Assembly: GCF_036895565.1 (NCBI RefSeq)
Contig: NZ_CP145904.1
Location: 1,612,001 to 1,676,000 of the forward strand
Origin: Flavobacterium sp. KS-LB2
GTDB lineage: Bacteria; Bacteroidota; Bacteroidia; Flavobacteriales; Flavobacteriaceae
Reading direction: 5' to 3'
Length of the DNA stretch: 64,000 bases
The notes under the pieces are model-generated. The model had not been told where the DNA came from and searched no databases. It saw nothing but the letters and a program-made list of their open reading frames with translations. Positions 1 through 8,274 of the stretch are shown here, one piece after another (the stretch's first letter is position 1; each line of letters opens with the position of its first letter). The translations under genes were made by a program, and so were the position numbers.

Positions 1-1
1 T

Positions 2-733
2 TTTAGTAAAGGGCAAAATGAATTAAGTACTGATGAAAAAGACATCTTAGATCAGTTAGCTGGTTTAGGTTATGAAAAGTATTTGAGTTTTAAGAATCAT
101 CCAAAATTTATTCCATATTTGGAACAAATGAGTACGTTGAAATATTATGCTAAGACAAATATTGGAAGTAGGCCATCTAAAAGAAGTAAGTCGGAGCATT
201 TAGATTTTGCTGATTTGCGTGCAATTCCTTTTGTAGGTTCTTGGAGTCAGTTGAAGCAAAATGTTCCTGGATTTTTTGGAGTAGGTAGTGCTTTGAAGCA
301 TTTTGAAGATACGAATCAATGGGATAAAGTTCAGGATTTATATGATAATTCTATGTTTTTTAAAACTTTATTGGAAAATAGTATGATGTCATTGGCCAAA
401 TCATTTTTCCCATTAACGGCTTACATGAGGAAAGATCCACAGTTTGGAGAATTCTGGCAAATTATTTACGATGAATTTTTAGAAACAAAACGATTGCTTT
501 TAAAAATTGCGGGTCATAAGGAACTGATGGAAAATTATCCTGATGGTAAAGCATCAATACAAATAAGAGAGCGTATTGTATTGCCATTGTTGACAATACA
601 ACAATATGCTTTGTTGCGAATAAATGAATTAAACAAAGAGGCTAAACCAGATGGAGCTTTAATAAAAGTGTATGAAAAAATAGTAACTCGATCACTTTTT
701 GGAAATACAAATGCTAGTAGAAACTCTGCTTAA
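2..733 (+). CDS. ppc: Phosphoenolpyruvate carboxylase, C-terminal part (5' end outside window)
   Basis: The frame is open from the window edge to a TAA at 731-733, so only the last 243 residues or so of the protein are present; PEP carboxylases are usually about 850-950 aa. The C-terminal signature is clear: GSRPSKR, followed by LRAIPFVGSWSQ and then the FFGVGSALKHF segment, which corresponds to the conserved catalytic end of the family. The enzyme adds bicarbonate to PEP to make oxaloacetate, an anaplerotic step in the cytoplasm. The next gene starts 10 nt after the stop on the same strand and may be co-transcribed. A TTG inside the fragment could be mistaken for the start, but the homology continues upstream of it. 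Confidence 0.93.
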   Translation, partial: FSKGQNELSTDEKDILDQLAGLGYEKYLSFKNHPKFIPYLEQMSTLKYYAKTNIGSRPSKRSKSEHLDFADLRAIPFVGSWSQLKQNVPGFFGVGSALKHFEDTNQWDKVQDLYDNSMFFKTLLENSMMSLAKSFFPLTAYMRKDPQFGEFWQIIYDEFLETKRLLLKIAGHKELMENYPDGKASIQIRERIVLPLLTIQQYALLRINELNKEAKPDGALIKVYEKIVTRSLFGNTNASRNSA

Positions 734-743
734 ACGAAAAAAA

Positions 744-1259
744 ATGAAATCAACACAATTGCCCATAAATGAATATGCTTCTTTTTATGCTCCTTATGTG
801 AATGCTTTGGGAGAAGTAGATTTAATTGAAGAATTAGAAATTTCTCTTCACGATTTTATCCGTTTTGTACAAAATATCCCAATGGATAAATTTGATTATA
901 GATATGCCGAAGGGAAGTGGAATATTAAAGAGATTATTCAGCATGTCATAGATACCGAGCGTATTTTTGCGTATCGCGCCTTGCGTATTTCCCGAAATGA
1001 CCAAACGCCTTTACCAGGTTTTGATGAAAATGATTATGTAGAGAATACGCAGGCTAATAATAGAAGTATTCAGGATTTACTAACTGAATATTCTGCCGTT
1101 AGACATTCGAATTTGTTTCTTTTTAAAAGTTTTTCTGAAGAGCAATTAAAGAGAATAGGAAATGCTTCGAATGCAGCTGTATCGGTTCGTGCAATTGGTT
1201 TTATTATGATTGGACATCAAAAACACCACCAAACCGTTTTCCAAGAAAGATATTTATAG
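744..1259 (+). CDS. DinB-like four-helix-bundle protein
   Basis: A 171-aa protein. The ATG at 744 is preferred to an upstream in-frame start at 699, which would overlap ppc by 35 nt. The sequence has the DinB_2 layout: a first helix with an HVIDTER motif (a metal-ligand type His) and a final helix with GHQKHHQ, giving the histidine set expected of this metal-binding superfamily. The family includes thiol-dependent transferases and many proteins of unknown function, and the true reaction cannot be read from sequence. It follows ppc closely on the same strand and converges with the next gene, with stop codons one base apart. Confidence 0.8.
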   Translation: MKSTQLPINEYASFYAPYVNALGEVDLIEELEISLHDFIRFVQNIPMDKFDYRYAEGKWNIKEIIQHVIDTERIFAYRALRISRNDQTPLPGFDENDYVENTQANNRSIQDLLTEYSAVRHSNLFLFKSFSEEQLKRIGNASNAAVSVRAIGFIMIGHQKHHQTVFQERYL

Positions 1260-1260
1260 T

Positions 1261-1737
1261 TTATTGAAAACCGGCTGACCAGATTTTAAGCTTGTTTTCA
1301 AAAGACATTGTATTGGCAGGACTAGTGGAAGGCATCACATAATACGTGATGCCTTTTATTTGTCCAAATTTCTTCAGAAAGTATTTATGGCTTTCTTTTC
1401 CGTTAAAAATGATGGTAGTAATTTCTGGAAATTCTCTAAACAAGCTTTCAAAATCATTTTCCTTTTGATTTTTGATATGAATGTCCAAACTTCCTTTTCT
1501 TTCGCAATTTTCTAAAACATCCCAAAGTCCAATTTTATTTGTTTGGAGTAATTGTATTTTTTCTTCGAAGATTTCAGATATTGGTAAATTATCTAGTAAC
1601 GTATACATTATTTTCCAGAAATGATTTCTTTTGTGTGCATAATATTCCTGCTTTTCCAATGAAGCAATTCCTGGCATTGTACCTAAAATTAAAATTTTGG
1701 TTTGAGAATTTACAAAAGGTGGAAAGGAATTAATCAT
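1261..1737 (-). CDS. DNA-deoxyinosine/uracil glycosylase (UDG superfamily, HDG-like)
   Basis: A 158-aa protein. The N-terminus carries LILGTMPG followed by the EYYAHKRNHFWKIM block, the active-site segment of the small hypoxanthine-DNA glycosylase subfamily of the uracil-DNA glycosylase fold. A second conserved block, YVMPSTSPAN, lies near the C-terminus. The length fits that family. The expected role is removal of deaminated bases from DNA in the cytoplasm, starting base-excision repair. Its start lies 10 nt downstream of the recQ stop on the same strand, so the two repair genes probably form an operon. It could instead act mainly on uracil; substrate preference cannot be decided here. Confidence 0.85.
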   Translation of the reverse strand: MINSFPPFVNSQTKILILGTMPGIASLEKQEYYAHKRNHFWKIMYTLLDNLPISEIFEEKIQLLQTNKIGLWDVLENCERKGSLDIHIKNQKENDFESLFREFPEITTIIFNGKESHKYFLKKFGQIKGITYYVMPSTSPANTMSFENKLKIWSAGFQ

Positions 1738-1746
1738 ATTAAGTTT

Positions 1747-3858
1747 TTAAAGTACTGCATTTTCTTTTTCTAATATTGCCAATGCCAATCGGATTTTTTC
1801 GTAATCTATTTTTTCTTCAAAATAATCAAAATAGGGTTTTAAGGCATTTGGTGATTCCAGTTTTATTTGCGCTTCTGCAATTTGCGAAACTTCTTCTTTT
1901 GAGATAAACGATTCTAAATCTATGTCCGCTCCGTCAACGTACAATTTAGCTAAATGGGACATAATTGTACTTAATCCTAATTTTCTTTTTTTTGAAATTT
2001 CTTGGACAGATAATCCATTTGTATATAATGCTAAGGTTTCTTTATAAGTAGTAGCTTCCTTCTTTTTTCTGACAACTTTAGATTTTTGAAAATCAATAAT
2101 CGCATTGATAAATGCATCGCCATATTTTTCTAGTTTTGCTTTTCCAACGCCGTCAATTGCCAGTAATTCCTGATTGCTCATCGGTCTTTCGGTTTCCATT
2201 TGGCGTAAAGCCGCATCACTGAAAATTACATAAGCTGGAACCGATTCTTCTTTGGAGATTTCGTAACGTAATTTTCGTAAGGTTTCAAAAAGTGAATTTA
2301 CTGTAGATTTACTTTTCGTCTCTTTAATTTCTGGCTTCTCGATATTGATTTTCTGAACCGTCGTCAGTTGTACTTTTTCGCCTTTAAACAATACTTTTTT
2401 AGCTAAAGAAGTAAGTCGAATTTTATTTTGTTTATGAAAAGCAATCTCACAGTACCCAAGATTTATCAATTGTATTAAATATTGATTCCAGTCAAACCAT
2501 GAAAGATCAGCACCAACACCATACGTTTTTAGGTTTTGGTATTCTTTTTCATAAATGTATGCATTTTTTGAACCGCGCAAAAAGTCAATGATTACTGGTA
2601 ACGGTTCGGTTTCCTGCAACCTAATAATTGCCGATAATGCCTTTTGAGTAATAATTGTTCCATCGAAAAATAGCGGTGGATTTTTACAGATATCACAATT
2701 TCCACAATTCTCGGTAACGAGTTCGCCAAAATAGGAAAGCAATATCTTCCTGCGACAACTCAAAGCATCGGCATATTGTTTCATTCGCTCTAGTTTGGCT
2801 AGTTGTACTTCGGCATTTAAACCTTCCGAGGCAAATTTTTGCAATTGAATGACATCGCCATAACTTTCGAACAATACGGTTTCTGATGGTAGTCCATCTC
2901 TGCCGGCACGACCAATTTCTTGATAATACCCTTCAATGTTTTTGGGTAAATTATAATGAATCACCCAACGCACATTCGATTTATCAATTCCCATCCCAAA
3001 TGCTATGGTTGCACAAACCACTTTGCAATCATCGTTGATGAATTCATCTTGTGTTTTAGACCTAATTTTTGTGTCTAAACCAGCGTGGTACGCTTTGGCG
3101 CTAATGCCTATTTTTTGCAATTTCTGGGCCAGTTCTTCAGTTGTTTTTCTGCTTAGGCAATATACAATTCCAGATTCATTTGGTTTTTCTTGGATGAAAT
3201 CTATAATTTGCTTGACCCTGTCTAAAGCGGGACGCACTTCTAGACTCAAATTTTTTCGATCAAAGGAAGCTATAAATAGTTTAGGATTTTTTAGATTTAA
3301 TTGTTGGCTAATATCCTTACGCGTAGCTTTATCAGCAGTTGCAGTTAAAGCTAAGATTGGAGTAGAAGGGAAGCGGTTTTTTAGGTAGCCAAGATTTGTA
3401 TAGGCGGGTCGGAAGTCATGTCCCCAAGATGAAATGCAATGTGCCTCATCAATAGCAATAAGACTTATAGTTAAACTATTAAAAATATTGTCCAGAAAAG
3501 ACAAGCTTTCTGGAGCGATGTAAACCAACTTAATTACGTTTGATTTTAAGCTTTCGATATAAAACTGACGTTCGTCTTCAGTTTGACTGCTGTTGATATA
3601 ACAGGCTTCAATTCCATTTGCTTTTAGACCATCAACTTGGTCTTTCATCAAAGCAATTAATGGAGAAATAACAATTGTAATGCCCGGAAATATAAGTGCC
3701 GGTAATTGAAAACAAACTGATTTTCCTCCACCAGTTGGCATGATTGCTAATGTATCTTGCCCGGAAAGGATACAGTTTATTATTTCTTCCTGATTGGGTC
3801 TGAATTTTTCAAAACCAAAGTTCTCCTTTAGTTTGGCGTATAAAATTTCTTGAGTCAT
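1747..3858 (-). CDS. recQ: ATP-dependent DNA helicase RecQ
   Basis: A 703-aa RecQ helicase. Motif I is MPTGGGKS and motif II is DEAH; the motif VI region reads QEIGRAGRDG. After the two RecA-like lobes come a zinc-binding module (CRRKILLSYFGE, then CGNCDIC), a winged-helix RQC region, an HRDC domain (SNQELLAIDGVGKAKLEKYG) and a C-terminal helix-turn-helix extension (LSVQEISKKRKLGLSTIMSH), a combination common in Bacteroidota. It unwinds recombination and replication intermediates 3' to 5'. A glycosylase gene follows 10 nt downstream. The gene starts at an ATG just after the terminator hairpin at 3892-3921 that ends the upstream transcript. Confidence 0.96.
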   Translation of the reverse strand: MTQEILYAKLKENFGFEKFRPNQEEIINCILSGQDTLAIMPTGGGKSVCFQLPALIFPGITIVISPLIALMKDQVDGLKANGIEACYINSSQTEDERQFYIESLKSNVIKLVYIAPESLSFLDNIFNSLTISLIAIDEAHCISSWGHDFRPAYTNLGYLKNRFPSTPILALTATADKATRKDISQQLNLKNPKLFIASFDRKNLSLEVRPALDRVKQIIDFIQEKPNESGIVYCLSRKTTEELAQKLQKIGISAKAYHAGLDTKIRSKTQDEFINDDCKVVCATIAFGMGIDKSNVRWVIHYNLPKNIEGYYQEIGRAGRDGLPSETVLFESYGDVIQLQKFASEGLNAEVQLAKLERMKQYADALSCRRKILLSYFGELVTENCGNCDICKNPPLFFDGTIITQKALSAIIRLQETEPLPVIIDFLRGSKNAYIYEKEYQNLKTYGVGADLSWFDWNQYLIQLINLGYCEIAFHKQNKIRLTSLAKKVLFKGEKVQLTTVQKINIEKPEIKETKSKSTVNSLFETLRKLRYEISKEESVPAYVIFSDAALRQMETERPMSNQELLAIDGVGKAKLEKYGDAFINAIIDFQKSKVVRKKKEATTYKETLALYTNGLSVQEISKKRKLGLSTIMSHLAKLYVDGADIDLESFISKEEVSQIAEAQIKLESPNALKPYFDYFEEKIDYEKIRLALAILEKENAVL

Positions 3859-3891
3859 TTTGGCGTATATTTAGAAGTCTAAAGTTATAAA

Positions 3892-3921
3892 AAAAAGGAA
3901 CTCGTATGTGAGTTCCTTTTT
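3892..3921 (-). terminator. Rho-independent terminator after the acidic-tailed protein
   Basis: Perfect 12-bp inverted repeat (AAAAAGGAACTC / GAGTTCCTTTTT) with a 6-nt loop. It lies 24 nt past the stop of the minus-strand gene at 3946-4350 and continues into a U-run on that strand. Confidence 0.85.
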
Positions 3922-3945
3922 ATAAATATATTTAAACGGGATTAT

Positions 3946-4350
3946 TTAATCCTCATCTTCGTCTTCATCCTCGTCTGAAAAATCTTTTTCATCAGCCTCT
4001 TCGTCATCTTCATCATCACCTGAATCAGAATCGGGTTTGTCGATAGCGTCATCTTCGTCGTCATCATCAATATCATCGTCTAAATCTAGTCCTTTAATAG
4101 GTTCAACTACTTCATCGATAAGGATTTCATCATCTTCATCATAATTTTCAATTCTATCAGCAAGTTTAGTGCTTACTTTTACTAAATAAATGGTGTCTTC
4201 AGTTCGTACTTCAACGGCTTCAACCAATTCATTTTTAGCGTTTCTAAAACTAATAATGTTTGAATCATCATAACCATCTGGAAATTTATCCACCAATAGG
4301 TTTAAAATTTCATTGGTAAGTTTTGCGTAGTCGACAATTACTCTTTTCAT
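3946..4350 (-). CDS. Conserved flavobacterial-type small protein with long Asp/Glu tail
   Basis: A 134-aa protein that I do not recognise as a named family. The first 85 residues or so look like a compact folded domain beginning MKRVIVDYAKLTNEILNLL. The rest is an almost uninterrupted Asp/Glu run, so the protein must be strongly acidic. No signal peptide or membrane segment is visible. Acidic tails of this kind occur in histone-mimic and RNA-polymerase-associated proteins, but nothing here proves such a role. It sits 7 nt after the polyamine gene upstream on the same strand and is followed by a strong terminator, so it is the last gene of that operon. Confidence 0.75.
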   Translation of the reverse strand: MKRVIVDYAKLTNEILNLLVDKFPDGYDDSNIISFRNAKNELVEAVEVRTEDTIYLVKVSTKLADRIENYDEDDEILIDEVVEPIKGLDLDDDIDDDDEDDAIDKPDSDSGDDEDDEEADEKDFSDEDEDEDED

Positions 4351-4357
4351 AAATATT

Positions 4358-5329
4358 CTATAAATCTAATAAATAAGCAAAAATTAAAGGTGCTACAATG
4401 GTAGCATCTGATTCAATAATAAACTTAGGAGTTTTAATATCTAATTTACCCCAAGTAATTTTTTCATTTGGTACCGCTCCAGAATACGAACCATAACTGG
4501 TTGTTGAATCTGAAATCTGACAGAAATAACTCCAGAAAGGAATGTCATGCATTTCCATATCTTGGTACAACATTGGCACTACGCATATTGGAAAATCTCC
4601 AGCAATACCTCCACCAATTTGGAAGAAACCAATACCGTTTGAGCTGTTTTTTGGATACCAATCTGATAAGAAAACCATGTATTCGATACCGGATTTCATT
4701 GTAGAAGCTTTTAAATCTCCTTTAATTACATACGATGCAAATATATTTCCCATGGTACTATCTTCCCATCCCGGTACAATAATAGGTAAATTTTTCTCAG
4801 CAGCTGCATACATCCAACTGTCTTTTAAATCAATTTCATAATATTCTTCAAGAACACCTGAAAGTAACATTTTGTACATAAACTCATGGGGAAAATATCT
4901 TTCTCCTTTGTCATCAGCATCCTTCCAAATTTTGTAAATATGCTTTTGCAAACGACGAAATGCCTCATGCTCAGGTATACATGTGTCTGTAACACGATTT
5001 AACCCTCTTTCTAATAAATCCCATTCGTCTTGCGGAGTCAAATCACGGTAATTAGGTACTCTTTCATAATGAGAATGAGCTACTAAATTCATGATATCCT
5101 CTTCAAGATTTGCACCAGTACAAGAAATAATTTGAACTTTGTCTTGACGGATTATCTCGGAAAAAATCTTTCCAATCTCTGCTGTACTCATAGCTCCAGC
5201 CATGCTCACCATCATTTTTGCACCATTGGCTAATTGTTGTTCGTAAGCCTTAGCTGCGTCAACTAAAGATGCAGAATTGAAATGCAAATAATGCTTTTCA
5301 ATAAACTGACTGATTGGTCCTTTACTCAT
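4358..5329 (-). CDS. Deoxyhypusine synthase-like protein (probable polyamine enzyme)
   Basis: A 323-aa protein from the ATG at 5327-5329; a longer frame starts 10 codons upstream, but MSKGPISQFIEKHYLHFN matches the usual family start. The sequence is typical of the bacterial deoxyhypusine-synthase-like family: SMAGAMSTAEIG, SCTGANLEEDI, the IVPGWEDST segment and FQIGGGIAGDF. Bacteria lack hypusinated eIF5A, so these homologues are thought to transfer an aminobutyl or similar group from a polyamine, giving for example homospermidine, with NAD as cofactor. The gene follows arginine decarboxylase by about 95 nt on the same strand, which supports a polyamine role. The exact substrate is inferred. 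Confidence 0.85.
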   Translation of the reverse strand: MSKGPISQFIEKHYLHFNSASLVDAAKAYEQQLANGAKMMVSMAGAMSTAEIGKIFSEIIRQDKVQIISCTGANLEEDIMNLVAHSHYERVPNYRDLTPQDEWDLLERGLNRVTDTCIPEHEAFRRLQKHIYKIWKDADDKGERYFPHEFMYKMLLSGVLEEYYEIDLKDSWMYAAAEKNLPIIVPGWEDSTMGNIFASYVIKGDLKASTMKSGIEYMVFLSDWYPKNSSNGIGFFQIGGGIAGDFPICVVPMLYQDMEMHDIPFWSYFCQISDSTTSYGSYSGAVPNEKITWGKLDIKTPKFIIESDATIVAPLIFAYLLDL

Positions 5330-5423
5330 TTTTTTTAAATTTAAATACTTAAAAATCACTGTGTTAAAAATGGTATTTCAAATTTAACGAATTTTTAAAT
5401 TGACTAATTGAATTATTGTGAAT

Positions 5424-6827
5424 TTATTTTTTCTTATCGTAACCTAATATTTTCAAGACATCATCCGAAGTTTGCTGTTCCGAGAAAACTTCAGTTGCTA
5501 ATATTCCGTTTTCATCACGATCAATTAAGATGTGTTTGGGTTGCGGGATTAAGCAGTGGTGCAAACCACCGTAACCTCCAATGGTTTCTTGATAGGCTCC
5601 GGTATTAAAGAATCCAATATACAATGGTTTTTCTTTGTTGTATTTTGGCAAATAGATAGCATTCATGTTTTGCTCAGAATTGTAATAATCATCGCTATCA
5701 CAGGTCATTCCACCTAATAAAACCCGCTCGTATGTATCGTTCCAACGATTAACAGCCAGCATGATAAAACGCTTGTTAATTGCCCAAGTATCAGGTAAAG
5801 TAGTAATGAATGAAGAATCAATCATGTTCCATTTTTCCCTGTCATTTTGTTGTTTTTGATATAAAATCTGGTAAATAGCACCGCCACTTTCACCTACTGT
5901 AAATGAGCCAAATTCAGTAAAGATATTAGGAACATCAACTTCGGCTTCATCACAAGCTATTTTGATCTGATTGATGATTTCATCAATCATGTATTGATAA
6001 TCGTATTCGAATGCCAATGAGTTTTTTATTGGAAAACCACCGCCAATATTTAATCCGTCAAGAGTAGGGCATTCTTTTTTTAATGCCACATACACTTTAA
6101 TACATTTTACTAATTCATTCCAGTAGTATGCATTGTCATTGATACCAGTATTGATAAAAAAGTGCAACATTTTCAGTTCCAATTTCTTATTTTCTTTAAT
6201 TTCTTTTTTGTAAAACGGAACAATATTTTTGTATCCAATTCCCAATCTGGAGGTGTAAAACTCAAATTTAGGCTCTTCTTCTGCAGCAATTCTAATTCCT
6301 ATTTTGAATTTATTTTTTATCTGACCTTGAAGTAAATCAAGTTCTTCATAATTATCAATAATTGGAATTGTATTTTTATGACCCGTATTAATAAGTCGGG
6401 CTATGTTCTCTATATATTGGTCTCTTTTGAAACCATTACAAATTACATACGTGCTTTTATTTATTTTACCGTTTGCTAATAAATTTTCAACGATATTAAT
6501 GTCAAAAGCAGATGATGTCTCAATATGGATGTTATTCTTAAAAGCCTCGTTCATGATGTATTCAAAATGAGAACTTTTTGTACAATAGCAATAGTAATAT
6601 TTTGCCTCATACTTGTTTTTTTCCATTGATTTACGAAACCAGCTTTTGGCTTTGTTGATGTTATTGGAAATTTGAGGCAAATAAGTAAATTTTAACGGAG
6701 TACCATATTTCTCTACTAATTTCATCAAATCGATATTGTGAAACTGAAGATTATCTTTGTTTAAAGTAAATTCTTCTTGAGGAAAGTAATAGGTTTGATT
6801 GATTAAATCAGAATATTTTGTATTCAT
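5424..6827 (-). CDS. speA: Biosynthetic arginine decarboxylase (Bacteroidota short form)
   Basis: A 467-aa PLP-dependent decarboxylase of the alanine-racemase-fold group III. Features seen are the KYGTPLKFTYLP start region, the lysine-containing YYCYCTKSSHF block that should hold PLP, the GLNIGGGFP glycine loop, and the C-terminal MTCDSDDYYN segment with the second-subunit cysteine. It should convert arginine to agmatine, the first step of the agmatine route to putrescine. It is much shorter than the E. coli SpeA of about 650 aa, as usual in this phylum. The next gene is the deoxyhypusine-synthase-like gene; no agmatinase lies between them. A 230-nt leader with a small reading frame precedes it. 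Confidence 0.88.
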   Translation of the reverse strand: MNTKYSDLINQTYYFPQEEFTLNKDNLQFHNIDLMKLVEKYGTPLKFTYLPQISNNINKAKSWFRKSMEKNKYEAKYYYCYCTKSSHFEYIMNEAFKNNIHIETSSAFDINIVENLLANGKINKSTYVICNGFKRDQYIENIARLINTGHKNTIPIIDNYEELDLLQGQIKNKFKIGIRIAAEEEPKFEFYTSRLGIGYKNIVPFYKKEIKENKKLELKMLHFFINTGINDNAYYWNELVKCIKVYVALKKECPTLDGLNIGGGFPIKNSLAFEYDYQYMIDEIINQIKIACDEAEVDVPNIFTEFGSFTVGESGGAIYQILYQKQQNDREKWNMIDSSFITTLPDTWAINKRFIMLAVNRWNDTYERVLLGGMTCDSDDYYNSEQNMNAIYLPKYNKEKPLYIGFFNTGAYQETIGGYGGLHHCLIPQPKHILIDRDENGILATEVFSEQQTSDDVLKILGYDKKK

Positions 6828-6878
6828 TAGATGTAATAATTATAGATTAGAATATTGTAAAATAAAGTAACCTATAAT

Positions 6879-7058
6879 TCAAACCCGAATATTTGCATAT
6901 ACGATCTGAAGCTTCTCGTGGTCTGCTTTCATGTATTGGAAAACATCAAAACTAAAGTTTCCTTTGATAGAATAAAACCGCTTCAATATTCTTAGAAAAG
7001 ACATATTGTTTCGGGTTTTATTAGAACTATAATTTCTTTTGTTTTGACTTTTTTTCAT
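6879..7058 (-). CDS. Possible 59-aa basic small protein or leader ORF upstream of speA
   Basis: A 59-codon frame beginning MKKSQNKRNYSSNK and ending NIRV, stop TGA at 6879-6881. It is strongly basic in its first third, with no membrane segment. A good TAnnTTTG box lies only about 6 nt upstream of the ATG, so the transcript would be almost leaderless or would start at an internal Met (codon 19). It ends 51 nt before speA on the same strand, so it could be a small protein or an upstream reading frame that affects speA expression. I do not recognise a family. Confidence 0.45.
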   Translation of the reverse strand: MKKSQNKRNYSSNKTRNNMSFLRILKRFYSIKGNFSFDVFQYMKADHEKLQIVYANIRV

Positions 7059-7063
7059 CGGTG

Positions 7064-7094
7064 CAAATGTAAAAAATATTATATACGCAATGCA
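7064..7094 (-). promoter_or_regulatory. Bacteroidota-type promoter for the speA operon
   Basis: On the minus strand, TACATTTG (7064-7071) matches the -7 consensus TAnnTTTG exactly. TTG triplets lie 17 and 22 nt upstream, either of which could serve as the -33 element. Transcription would start near 7057, giving a leader of about 230 nt before speA. Confidence 0.55.
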
Positions 7095-7114
7095 ATGCTT
7101 TTTATAAAAAATAA

Positions 7115-8182
7115 TTAAGATTTATAATCCTGAAAAGACTTAATAATTAATTCATTTTCAACCGATTGATTGATTTTTATTTTTCCTATACTTTCAATTA
7201 ATGCAAACTGAATGTTGCCATACTCATTTTTTTTGTCATGAATTAGTAATTCCATGATTGGTTCAATGTCATTTTCGTCAAAAATGATGTCGTCATATAT
7301 AGACTTGATGCAGGATTTTATCTCAGAATACTCGTTTGGAGTGATTAGATTTTTATGTAATGAAATGTAACTTTCTAATATCATCCCAACAGCAATTGCT
7401 TCTCCGTGCAGCAAAGTAGTTTTGTTTTCATTTTCTAGAAAATAACTTTCAATAGCATGACCTAAAGTATGACCAAAATTCAATGCTTTTCGGATATTTT
7501 TTTCGGTAGGATCTTGAATTACAATTTCATTTTTTATTTCAACAGAACGGTAAATTAACGCATCAAAATCAGCAAAATCTATAGATTTTAAATCCAAGAA
7601 TTGTTCCCAATATTCCTTATCATATATTAAACCGTGTTTCAACATTTCGGCAAGACCGGAACGCATTTCATTTTGAGGTACCGTTTCAAGATATTGGGTA
7701 TCGATAAGCACCATTATTGGAACATTAATAACACCAATTTGGTTTTTTAAATTTCCTAAATCAACACCATTTTTGCCACCTACTGAAGCATCAACCATCG
7801 ACAGTAGCGTAGTAGGAATGTGAATAAAATCAACTCCACGCTTGAATGTGGAAGCTACAAACCCGCCTAAATCAGTAACAACACCGCCACCCAGATTAAT
7901 TACAAGACTTTTTCTGTCAGCACCAAGTTCCGTGAGTACATTCCAGATTTGGACGCAAGTCTCAATATTTTTATTTTCTTCACCAGCATCAAATTCAATA
8001 ATTTCAATATTAAGATCTGTTTCTAAAAAAGGGAGAAATTTTGGTATACAAAATTCATTTGTATTACTGTCTACAATAATAAAAAGTTTGGAGTACTTAT
8101 TTTCTGTCAAATGAAGATTTAAGGCTTCATATCCTTTTTCGTTGAAATGAATTGGATAACTGTTGGCTTGAATGGATTGCAT
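7115..8182 (-). CDS. aroB: 3-dehydroquinate synthase
   Basis: A 355-aa enzyme of the shikimate pathway that converts DAHP to 3-dehydroquinate using NAD and a divalent metal. The family signatures are plain: NLGGGVVTDLGGFVASTFKRG, then IPTTLLSMVDASVGGKNGVD, the AEMLKHGLIYD helix, and the metal-binding NFGHTLGHAIE motif. The length matches the family. It is transcribed away from proline dehydrogenase; the 92-nt gap between the two starts holds the promoters of both. Downstream the gap to the small basic reading frame has its own promoter, so aroB is probably a single-gene unit. Confidence 0.96.
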   Translation of the reverse strand: MQSIQANSYPIHFNEKGYEALNLHLTENKYSKLFIIVDSNTNEFCIPKFLPFLETDLNIEIIEFDAGEENKNIETCVQIWNVLTELGADRKSLVINLGGGVVTDLGGFVASTFKRGVDFIHIPTTLLSMVDASVGGKNGVDLGNLKNQIGVINVPIMVLIDTQYLETVPQNEMRSGLAEMLKHGLIYDKEYWEQFLDLKSIDFADFDALIYRSVEIKNEIVIQDPTEKNIRKALNFGHTLGHAIESYFLENENKTTLLHGEAIAVGMILESYISLHKNLITPNEYSEIKSCIKSIYDDIIFDENDIEPIMELLIHDKKNEYGNIQFALIESIGKIKINQSVENELIIKSFQDYKS

Positions 8183-8247
8183 CTGTATGGATTAATTGGA
8201 ACCGCAAAATAAGGCAATTTTTGCTAAATAATATTCAAAACTCTGTC

Positions 8248-8255
8248 TATATTTG
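8248..8255 (+). promoter_or_regulatory. -7 box upstream of proline dehydrogenase
   Basis: TATATTTG matches TAnnTTTG exactly and lies 19 nt before the ATG at 8275. A TTG at 8221-8223 is a possible -33 element, though the 24-nt spacing is longer than usual. Confidence 0.55.
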
Positions 8256-8274
8256 TACAAAAATTTAACAAATA

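Noticed and set aside
3005..3388. 127-codon plus-strand frame inside recQ
   Set aside because: Antisense shadow of a strongly conserved helicase.
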